A stretch of 17,770 nucleotides of DNA from an uncultured Oscillospiraceae bacterium. GTDB taxonomy: Bacteria; Bacillota; Clostridia; Oscillospirales; Oscillospiraceae. How positions within the stretch are numbered: the first letter of the stretch is position 1; each line of letters opens with the position of its first letter. The stretch lies in assembly GCA_910578505.1 (NCBI GenBank), contig CAJTPV010000049.1, forward strand, positions 1 to 17,770, written 5' to 3'. The position numbers and the translations under genes were made by a program. Shown in pieces: positions 6,633 through 11,659 of this stretch. The notes below the pieces were generated by a model that saw only the letters and a list, made by a program, of their open reading frames with translations, was not told the origin of the DNA and made no database searches.

Positions 6633-7604
6633 TTAATTCTTCCGGCGTCTTGCCGCCACGTCCGCATAAACGGCGGCAATGACGATAATGCCGGTAATCA
6701 CCTGCTGGTAGTCCTTGGGTAAGCCCAGAGCCAGAATGCCCTCCTGGAGCAGGGCGATGATAAACACGCCGATGACGGTGCCGCCGATGGAGGCCAGGCC
6801 CCCGGCCATGGACGTCCCGCCCATGACGCAGCCCGCAATCGCCTCATTGTTGTACTGGTCGCCGTAGCCGGGCTGCACGGTGGTGTACGCGGCCACGAAG
6901 AAGATGGCGGCGATGCCCACCAGCGTGCCGCAGATCACATACGCCAGCATCTTCCACTTCTTGACGTTGACGCCGGACAGCCGCACCGCCTCCTGGTTGC
7001 TGCCCAGGCAGAGTATGTACCGGCCCGCCCTGGTATGGTTGAGCAGGATGAAGCACAGCACCGCAAAGACCAGGAAAATGATCAGGCCCACGGGGATATT
7101 GCCCATCTTGATAAGGCTCCTGTACCAGCCGCCCTCCGCCGAGCTCTGGGGCCAGCTGACGGTCTGGGTCTTGGTGAACACGGAGGCCAGGCCCTTGGCG
7201 ATGTTCATGCTGGCCATGGACACGATAAACGGCGGTACGGAGCAGTAGGCCACCAGGTAGCCGTTGAACACGCCGAAGAGCAGACCCACCAGTATGCTCA
7301 AAATCAGGCTCAGCCCCATGGGCACGCCGTAGCTGGTCAGGCAGAAGCCCGAAATCAGCGCCGAGCAGAACATGACCGGCCCAATAGAGAAGTCGATGCC
7401 GCCCGTGGCGATGACAAACGTCACCCCCAGGGAGAGGAAGCCCAGGAAGTAGGCGTAGTTCAGCGCGCTCAGGATCCGGGGCAGACCGGCGAAGTTCTTG
7501 TTGGCCGCGCTGAACAGCGCGTACATCAGAATCAGTACGCCGCACAGCACAATCCGGTTGAAGCCGATCTTTTTCACCATGGGGTGTTGTTTCAGTTTTT
7601 CCAA
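6633..7604 (-). CDS. Sugar ABC transporter permease (RbsC family), subunit 2
   Basis: I place the start at TTG 7604 (about 323 aa, EKLKQHPMVKKIG...) because GGAGGG lies 6 nt upstream. The next ATG (MVKKIG) has no ribosome binding site, and the longer frame to 7766 would run through the promoter. The BPD_transp_2 signatures are present: GVTFVIATGGIDFSIG, GRYILCLGSNQEAVRLSGVNV, and GCVMGGTSMAGGLASIGG. It is the first gene of the transport operon, 21 bp before the ATPase gene. It differs throughout from the permease at 4097-5101, so this is not a recent duplication; the two probably pair in one transporter. Confidence 0.9.
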   Translation of the reverse strand: MEKLKQHPMVKKIGFNRIVLCGVLILMYALFSAANKNFAGLPRILSALNYAYFLGFLSLGVTFVIATGGIDFSIGPVMFCSALISGFCLTSYGVPMGLSLILSILVGLLFGVFNGYLVAYCSVPPFIVSMASMNIAKGLASVFTKTQTVSWPQSSAEGGWYRSLIKMGNIPVGLIIFLVFAVLCFILLNHTRAGRYILCLGSNQEAVRLSGVNVKKWKMLAYVICGTLVGIAAIFFVAAYTTVQPGYGDQYNNEAIAGCVMGGTSMAGGLASIGGTVIGVFIIALLQEGILALGLPKDYQQVITGIIVIAAVYADVAARRRKN

Positions 7605-7668
7605 CTCATTCCCTCCAATTCCGCACCAGATGGCAGCTTTGTTAGATTTACACAGCACACGACAAAGT

Positions 7669-7680
7669 CGAAACGTTTTG
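7669..7680. promoter_or_regulatory. LacI-type operator in the transport operon leader
   Basis: CGAAACGTTTTG (7669-7680) is a near-perfect dyad centred on CG, at about +12 to +23 from the predicted start, where a bound repressor blocks transcription. The same core, perfect and longer, lies in the leader of the kinase gene at 13165-13188. LacI/GalR-family proteins favour such AAACG/CGTTT half-sites. No such regulator gene is in the window. Confidence 0.65.
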
Positions 7681-7698
7681 CTTTGTTCTGTATAGGTT

Positions 7699-7727
7699 AT
7701 TATCGTATATTTTCTTCCTCTTGTCAA
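7699..7727 (-). promoter_or_regulatory. Promoter of the sugar transport operon
   Basis: On the minus strand TTGACA (7727-7722), a 17-bp spacer and GATAAT (7704-7699) predict a start near 7692. The leader to the TTG start is about 88 nt and carries the operator at 7669-7680. Confidence 0.85.
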
Positions 7728-7805
7728 CCCTCGATATGTAGAAATCGTAAAAGAAAATTCATGCAATATTCACATTTTTAGGAAAAGTTTCCAGCCGCCT
7801 GAGAG

Positions 7806-7847
7806 AAAAAGGGCCGGAGCGGCAGGCGTATCTCCCGCCGTTCCGGC
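7806..7847 (-). terminator. Terminator after the aldo/keto reductase gene
   Basis: GCCGGA (7813-7818) and TCCGGC (7842-7847) form the base of an imperfect ~13-bp GC stem (G-U pair and one mismatch). On the minus strand it is followed by CCTTTTT (T-run 7810-7806). It lies just past the reductase stop and separates it from the transport promoter. Confidence 0.85.
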
Positions 7848-7855
7848 GTTTGGGC

Positions 7856-8872
7856 TCAGTTCTTTTTTTGGTCCGGGCAGTCAACGATTATGCCGTCCTC
7901 GTCCCACAGGTCGTGCCAGTCCTTCGCGCCGGGCCACAGGAACACCTGGCCCTTGACCAGGCGGTTGTGGCGCTCCAGGGTCCCGATGGTGCGCATTTCC
8001 TCTTCTGTCAATGGTTCTGTCATAGTACACTCCAAATTCGCGGTATAGTTGTGGATGGAAAAGGGGATGGGGATCTGCCCCCGCTGCAGGGCCCATTTCA
8101 GGGCAATGATCGCCGGATGGACGCCGTAGGCCTGGGCGATCGCCTGCATTTCCGGCAGCTCCAGGTCGGCGATATCGGTCTCCACGATGTCCCGCTCCGG
8201 CCGCCGGGGGGACCCGATGGGCATATAGCCCACCGGCTGGATGTGGTGGGCCTTGAGGTAGTCGAACAGCTCCTGCTGCTGGAAGCAGGGGTGCAGCTCG
8301 ATCTCGCAGGCCGCCGGGGGAATGCGCAGCTGGTCCAGCACCGCCTCCAGCTTGGGGATGGTCATGTTGGAGATGCCGATGTGCCGGACAAGGCCCTTGT
8401 CCACCAGGGCCTCGCACTGGCGGTAGGTGTCCACGAATTCCGCCGCGGAGAAGGGCTTGGCGTCCGGGTTGCGGGCGTCCACATCGCAGTGGGGGGCGTG
8501 GTAGTTGGGGAAGGGCCAGTGGATGAAGTACATGTCCACGTAGCCGCACCGCAGGTCCTCAATGCTCTTGCGGCAGGCCTTTTCCACGTCCCGGTGCATG
8601 TCGTTCCACACCTTGGTCATGATGTACAGCTCCCTGCGCCCCACCACGCCCTCGTCAAAGGCCGCCTGGAAGACCTGGCCGATCTGGGCCTCGTTGCCGT
8701 AGCAGGCGGCGCAGTCGAACATGCGGTAGCCCGCCCGGATGGCTCCGGCCACGGCCCCGGCCACCTCGTCGGGCCCCACCCGGTCCGAGCCGAAGGTACC
8801 CATGCCGATGCAGGGGATCCTGCTGCCGTCGTGCAGTGTGATCTGGGGAACTTTGCTGGCGTCTATGCCCAT
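7856..8872 (-). CDS. Aldo/keto reductase
   Basis: The protein has 338 aa from ATG 8872, which has a perfect AGGAGGT ribosome binding site. The in-frame extension to 8971, beginning MPFCFYYK, is read-through of the repeat element and is rejected. The family catalytic tetrad is visible: Asp53 and Tyr58 (MFDCAACYGNE), Lys87 (IMTKVW) and His118 (YFIHWP). HIGISNM and a C-terminal cofactor region follow. The closest general type is the single-domain AKR group acting on sugars and polyols (2,5-diketogluconate/xylose reductase-like). It would reduce a carbonyl with NAD(P)H in the cytoplasm. It lies directly downstream of repeat copy 2, and I see no other clear promoter between them. Its link to the sugar regulon is by position only. 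Confidence 0.93.
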   Translation of the reverse strand: MGIDASKVPQITLHDGSRIPCIGMGTFGSDRVGPDEVAGAVAGAIRAGYRMFDCAACYGNEAQIGQVFQAAFDEGVVGRRELYIMTKVWNDMHRDVEKACRKSIEDLRCGYVDMYFIHWPFPNYHAPHCDVDARNPDAKPFSAAEFVDTYRQCEALVDKGLVRHIGISNMTIPKLEAVLDQLRIPPAACEIELHPCFQQQELFDYLKAHHIQPVGYMPIGSPRRPERDIVETDIADLELPEMQAIAQAYGVHPAIIALKWALQRGQIPIPFSIHNYTANLECTMTEPLTEEEMRTIGTLERHNRLVKGQVFLWPGAKDWHDLWDEDGIIVDCPDQKKN

Positions 8873-8926
8873 GATTCTACCTCCTGAAACTGTTATGATG
8901 AAAGCTGTTTTGCTTTTGATTAACAC

Positions 8927-8955
8927 TTGACAAAATGCCGGCGGGCCTTTATAAT
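8927..8955 (+). promoter_or_regulatory. Consensus promoter of antisense RNA, copy 2
   Basis: TTGACA (8927-8932), a 17-bp spacer and TATAAT (8950-8955) are perfect and point away from the reductase gene, across the peptide gene. The predicted start, near 8962, coincides with the start of the terminal inverted repeat. Confidence 0.9.
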
Positions 8956-9040
8956 AAAAACAGAAGGGCACTGCTGTATGGCGGTTAGCTCGAACTTAAC
9001 TGGTCAAACTACGTTGACCGCTCGGGTGCCTTCCGGGCGG

Positions 9041-9127
9041 TCAACACGCATATGTAGTCAAACACAGCATCGCCAGGATTGCGAAAGCAATCGTTAAAAG
9101 GGTCCGCCATATACGTTCTTTCCACAT
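9041..9127 (-). CDS. 28-aa hydrophobic peptide, putative type I toxin, copy 2
   Basis: 28 codons from ATG 9127 to TGA at 9043-9041. The ribosome binding site GGGGAGGTGA is very strong and 5 nt from the ATG. The peptide begins MWKERIWRTLLTIA, has a hydrophobic span FAILAMLCL and ends TTYAC. It is identical in sequence to copy 3; the two base differences between the genes are both synonymous (CTT/CTG Leu, TTC/TTT Phe). Aligned with copy 1, substitutions are mostly conservative (K/R, L/I, V/A). The stop codon lies in the 3' arm of the conserved hairpin. Role as a membrane-acting toxin is inferred from size, hydrophobicity and antisense coverage. Confidence 0.8.
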   Translation of the reverse strand: MWKERIWRTLLTIAFAILAMLCLTTYAC

Positions 9128-9206
9128 GCAGCTCACCTCCCCTCGTTGGATATCCGCTGGGGGAAAATGAGCCAACCGCCTTTTATACAACAGTGCGCTC
9201 TTCTAA

Positions 9207-9234
9207 CCGTCCTTCGGGACGGCCTTTTTATTTT
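9207..9234 (+). terminator. Rho-independent terminator of antisense RNA, copy 2
   Basis: CCGTCC (9207-9212), a TTCG tetraloop and GGACGG (9217-9222) are followed by CCTTTTTATTTT. The stable cUUCGg loop plus T-run make this a confident terminator. Confidence 0.9.
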
Positions 9235-9254
9235 CACGCGCTGCTTTTTGTCAA
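9225..9254 (-). promoter_or_regulatory. Probable promoter of the peptide mRNA, copy 2
   Basis: TTGACA (9254-9249) on the minus strand is perfect. The -10 region is only AT-rich (TAAAAA 9230-9225 at 18 bp, or ATAAAA at 17 bp), so the peptide promoter is weaker than in copy 1. It overlaps the T-run of the antisense terminator. Confidence 0.5.
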
Positions 9255-9302
9255 TTCCTGCCGGACCGCGTTTTACATACGGACACCTCAATAAACTGGA
9301 AG

Positions 9303-9464
9303 TTACCGCTTTTTCTTGCTCTCAATCGCCTGTATTGTACACGCAAAACCTGCAATCATAGCAAATAGCGTTGCGCCAGTCATCTCTTCGTTCATTCCAG
9401 AACCCATGAAAAAGCCAACAAAGGCAGCAACTATTATGATTACAACCGAAAGAAATGTTCTCAT
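9303..9464 (-). CDS. Small membrane protein, 53 aa, unknown function
   Basis: I choose ATG 9464 because GAGGAGGT lies 8 nt upstream; the longer frame to 9539 overlaps the methyltransferase gene. The peptide starts MRTFLSVVIIIVAAFVGFFMGSG, one hydrophobic helix, followed by a short acidic loop (MNEEMTG). A second hydrophobic stretch (ATLFAMIAGFACTI) precedes a basic tail (ESKKKR). Two membrane spans with the tail probably inside is the likely topology. It begins 35 bp after the methyltransferase stop and is probably co-transcribed with it. I do not recognise a family; both genes sit between the two direct repeats. Confidence 0.8.
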   Translation of the reverse strand: MRTFLSVVIIIVAAFVGFFMGSGMNEEMTGATLFAMIAGFACTIQAIESKKKR

Positions 9465-9499
9465 ATTTGATACCTCCTCAACTTCCGATTTGCCTTCTT

Positions 9500-10213
9500 T
9501 CACAATGCCTTTATCTTGATATAAATACCCACAAAACAAGTATACGGCTGAATGACCGCTTCAAAGTGCTGCCTGTCGCCAAGTGCGTATGGATTATCTG
9601 TTGCGAGCCAATCGCCCCATGCTTTGCTGAAACAGTCCATTTCCCACGTCTCCACCAATTCAATCCGCTCATGGCCGCCGATGAGTTCTTTCCAGCGGTT
9701 TGGGCTTTTGAACATATAGGCGTCGTCACCCAGCCAATCGGAAAGCAGCTCCTCGGCACGGCCTGCGTATTCCTCCTTCACGCCGGGGATCCCGATCAGC
9801 ACCACCCCATTATCCTGCATAAACGGCAGAATCTTTTCCTGAAAAAATCCCTCGCGCCCTGCAAAGTAGTGATACGAGTCGATGCTGACCAGCGCGCGGA
9901 ACTGCTTCTCTTCAAAATGGAGATCGTTCGCGTCCTCATGGACAGGCGTTACCTGCTCCCCAACGCCCCACGCGGCAAACCGTCTCCCGTTTTCTTCCGC
10001 ACTCACCCATAAATCATTTGCAAAAACCCGTGCTCCCGTCTCTTTGGCGATGACAAGGCTCGTCAGTCCCGTCCCACAGCCTAAATCGAGAATTTTATCG
10101 TCAGGAGCAAACTGCACAGGATATTTGTCAAACAGTTCCGCCAAGATCCTTACGCTGTTGGGTCCCATCATGGTCTCTGCCGAAATATATGCCCCATAGC
10201 TGCCAATATTCAT
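9500..10213 (-). CDS. Class I SAM-dependent methyltransferase
   Basis: The protein has 237 aa from ATG 10213, with GAGGAGA upstream. The in-frame extension to 10285 begins with the same MPFCFYYK as the reductase extension; this is repeat sequence, not protein. Motif I ILDLGCGTG is at residues 41-49, followed by VFANDLW (acidic residue binding the ribose of SAM) and an ALVSIDSYHYF motif IV-like segment. It resembles small-molecule methyltransferases of the Methyltransf_11/25 group; the substrate is unknown. It lies 28 bp from the antisense promoter of repeat copy 3, with the 28-aa gene just upstream on the same strand, so transcription from the peptide promoter may read into it. Confidence 0.9.
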   Translation of the reverse strand: MNIGSYGAYISAETMMGPNSVRILAELFDKYPVQFAPDDKILDLGCGTGLTSLVIAKETGARVFANDLWVSAEENGRRFAAWGVGEQVTPVHEDANDLHFEEKQFRALVSIDSYHYFAGREGFFQEKILPFMQDNGVVLIGIPGVKEEYAGRAEELLSDWLGDDAYMFKSPNRWKELIGGHERIELVETWEMDCFSKAWGDWLATDNPYALGDRQHFEAVIQPYTCFVGIYIKIKAL

Positions 10214-10240
10214 ACGCCCTGTCTCCTCTAAAGTCCAATC

Positions 10241-10269
10241 TTGACAAAACGCCAATGAGTGCTTATAAT
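10241..10269 (+). promoter_or_regulatory. Consensus promoter of antisense RNA, copy 3
   Basis: TTGACA (10241-10246), a 17-bp spacer and TATAAT (10264-10269) are perfect. The spacer sequence differs from copy 2 while both boxes are kept, which points to selection on the promoter itself. Confidence 0.9.
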
Positions 10270-10353
10270 AAAAACAGAAGGGCACTGCTGTATGGCGGTC
10301 AGCCCATTACGTCAACTCATATCTGGTTGACCGCTCGGGTGCCTTCCGGGCGG

Positions 10354-10440
10354 TCAACACGCATATGTAGTCAAACACAGCATCGCCAGGATTGCAAAAG
10401 CAATCGTTAACAGGGTCCGCCATATACGTTCTTTCCACAT
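10354..10440 (-). CDS. 28-aa hydrophobic peptide, putative type I toxin, copy 3
   Basis: 28 codons from ATG 10440 to TGA at 10356-10354, with GGGGAGGTGA 5 nt upstream. The protein is identical to copy 2 (MWKERIWRTLLT... ending LTTYAC) and differs from it only by two synonymous bases. The N-terminus is basic and Trp-rich (W2, W7), followed by one membrane-length hydrophobic segment and a C-terminal Cys after Thr-Tyr-Ala. The last four residues resemble a lipobox but nothing follows the Cys. It is fully covered by the antisense RNA. Upstream (right) on the same strand is the dehydrogenase gene, with no terminator visible between them. Confidence 0.8.
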   Translation of the reverse strand: MWKERIWRTLLTIAFAILAMLCLTTYAC

Positions 10441-10518
10441 GCAGCTCACCTCCCCTCGTTGGAAATCCGCTGGGGGAAAATGAGCCAACCGCCTTTTATA
10501 CAACAGTGCGCTCTTCTG

Positions 10519-10548
10519 GCCGTCCGGTTCGGGCGGCTTTTTTATTTT
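10519..10548 (+). terminator. Rho-independent terminator of antisense RNA, copy 3
   Basis: GCCGTCCG (10519-10526), a GTT loop and CGGGCGGC (10530-10537; one G-U pair) are followed by TTTTTTATTTT. The sequence differs from copy 2, but hairpin and T-run are kept. Confidence 0.9.
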
Positions 10549-10572
10549 GCATCACGCGCCGTTTCTTGTCAA
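10544..10572 (-). promoter_or_regulatory. Probable promoter of the peptide mRNA, copy 3
   Basis: On the minus strand TTGACA (10572-10567), a 17-bp spacer and CAAAAT (10549-10544) form a good -35 with a weak -10. Its start overlaps the end of the antisense terminator, and it lies 20 bp past the dehydrogenase stop codon. Confidence 0.6.
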
Positions 10573-10591
10573 TTCCTGCCGGACCGCCTTT

Positions 10592-11644
10592 TTACGCCTC
10601 GCTGTCGATGAGAATCTTCCCCTTCACTGTGCCCGGCGTCTTGAACATCTCAAACGCCGCGTCGATCTTGGACAGGGGAATCTTCTTATAAATAAAGGAA
10701 TCGTCAAACTTCAGCTGCCCGGTCTTGAAGTAGTGGGCCGCCAGCGTCCACTCGTCCCCCGGAAACGGCGCGGAGTAGCTCATCCAGGACCCGGTGAGAC
10801 GGAACTCCTTCCGGTTGATATTCTCCCACTCCTCCACGCTGAAGGTCAGCTCCCTGGTGGGCGTGCCGATAAAACACACCTGGGCCTTGTTGGCCGCCAG
10901 CTGAAACGCCATCTTCATCGTGACGGTGTTGCCCGCCGTCTCATACACATAATCAAAGCCCCGGCCTCCGGTGAGCTCCCGCACCCGCTCCATGAAATCC
11001 GGCGAGCCGGAATTGACGGTCTCATCCGCGCCCAGCCGCTTGCCCAGCTCCAGCCGCTCGTCCAGAATATCGAAAACAACCACCGTCTTCGCGCCGAAAA
11101 TCTTCGCCCACTGCATGGTCAGCATGCCGATGGTGCCGCCGCCCAGGATGGCCACGGTCTTCCCACCCTGGAAGTCCAGCCGCCGCAGGCCATGGAGGGC
11201 CACGGTGGCCGGCTCAAAAAACGCCCCCTGCTCAAAGCTGACCTCATCGCCGAACTTTACCGCGTTTTTTTCCGGCACAACCACATATTCCGCAAAGCTG
11301 CCGAACTCCCTGGACCCGATAAAGCTGTAGTGCCGGCACAGGGAGTAGTTCCCCTTCTGGCAGTCCTCGCACCGCATGCACGGTACCAGCGGAACCCCCG
11401 CCACCCGGTCCCCCGGTTTCAGGGTGGTCACGCCCTCGCCGATTTCCTCCACCACGCCGGAGAACTCATGCCCCAGCACGTTGGGGAAGAAGTGGCAGGC
11501 ATCGCCGTTGACCCGCGGCACGTCGGAACCGCAGATGCCGGTGTACTTGACTTTAATGAGGACCTTCCCCGGCCCGGCCTCCGGCTTTTTGATCTCCTCA
11601 TAGCGAATGTCGTTTTTCGCGTGGACAACTCCCGCTTTCATCAT
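10592..11644 (-). CDS. Zinc-dependent medium-chain dehydrogenase, galactitol-1-phosphate 5-dehydrogenase-like
   Basis: The protein has 350 aa from ATG 11644 (a second ATG follows directly; GGGGC upstream serves either). Catalytic zinc ligands are Cys38 (GICGSD), His59 and Glu60 (GHE), with Glu144 in FFEPATV. Four structural-zinc cysteines are at 89, 92, 95 and 103. The cofactor fold has GGGTIG at 168-173 and an acidic Asp192, suggesting NAD. Several stretches recall E. coli GatD: CGSDVPRV, GVPLVPCM, YSFIGSREFGSFAEYVVV, and GSWMSYSAPFPGDEW. It starts 15 bp after the kinase stop, so kinase and dehydrogenase form an operon, and it would oxidise a polyol or polyol phosphate to a ketose form. The exact substrate is uncertain; sorbitol- and threonine-type dehydrogenases are relatives. 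Confidence 0.9.
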   Translation of the reverse strand: MMKAGVVHAKNDIRYEEIKKPEAGPGKVLIKVKYTGICGSDVPRVNGDACHFFPNVLGHEFSGVVEEIGEGVTTLKPGDRVAGVPLVPCMRCEDCQKGNYSLCRHYSFIGSREFGSFAEYVVVPEKNAVKFGDEVSFEQGAFFEPATVALHGLRRLDFQGGKTVAILGGGTIGMLTMQWAKIFGAKTVVVFDILDERLELGKRLGADETVNSGSPDFMERVRELTGGRGFDYVYETAGNTVTMKMAFQLAANKAQVCFIGTPTRELTFSVEEWENINRKEFRLTGSWMSYSAPFPGDEWTLAAHYFKTGQLKFDDSFIYKKIPLSKIDAAFEMFKTPGTVKGKILIDSEA

Positions 11645-11659
11645 AGACGCCCCTTTTCT

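Larger units (their letters stand above)
8962..9234 (+). ncRNA. Predicted structured antisense RNA, copy 2 (about 273 nt)
   Basis: The RNA is bounded by a perfect promoter and a UUCG-loop terminator. The 5' end (8962-8991) pairs imperfectly with 9169-9204. A 13-bp hairpin (9013-9025 with 9033-9045, one G-U pair, loop GTGCCTT) matches that of copy 1 through compensated base changes. A second small stem is GATTGC-GAAA-GCAATC (9077-9092). The RNA is complementary to the whole 28-aa gene including its ribosome binding site. Confidence 0.75.
8927..9269. repeat. Direct repeat copy 2 (peptide/antisense RNA unit)
   Basis: This ~343-bp unit recurs at 10241-10587 in the same orientation, 1314 bp away. 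From 9013 to 9204 I count only three differences from the other copy (around 9083, 9098 and 9151). The promoter spacer, the segment 8988-9012 and the terminator are diverged. Terminal inverted repeats (8962-8991 and 9169-9204) are imperfect. There is no transposase and no obvious target-site duplication. Confidence 0.9.
10276..10548 (+). ncRNA. Predicted structured antisense RNA, copy 3 (about 273 nt)
   Basis: The architecture is that of copy 2: terminal pairing, a 13-bp hairpin at 10326-10358, a GATTGC-AAAA-GCAATC stem-loop, and a strong terminator. The segment between the 5' terminal repeat and the hairpin (about 10300-10325) is unlike copies 1 and 2 and may give each RNA its own recognition sequence. 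Confidence 0.75.
10241..10587. repeat. Direct repeat copy 3 (peptide/antisense RNA unit)
   Basis: This ~347-bp unit is the partner of 8927-9269. Its right end (shared CCTGCCGGACCGC) stops 5 bp before the dehydrogenase stop codon at 10594-10592. Terminal inverted repeats lie at 10276-10303 and 10482-10517. Confidence 0.9.

Noticed and set aside
4956..6722. 588-codon plus-strand open frame opposite the sugar ATPase gene
   Set aside because: It is a low-complexity His/Leu/Val-rich mirror of a gene with every catalytic motif intact, and it has no ribosome binding site.
8978..9095. Short plus-strand ORFs starting ATGGCGGT/ATGACAGT inside the antisense RNAs (MAVS..., MTVS...)
   Set aside because: The three copies have different lengths (about 39, 12 and 7 codons) and sequences after four residues; the shared start is part of the conserved terminal inverted repeat.
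8927..10587. Repeats as an insertion sequence or classical MITE
   Set aside because: There is no transposase and no clear target-site duplication. The inverted repeats are imperfect and explained by RNA folding. Conserved promoters, terminators and a selected peptide fit a functional locus better, though past mobility is not excluded.
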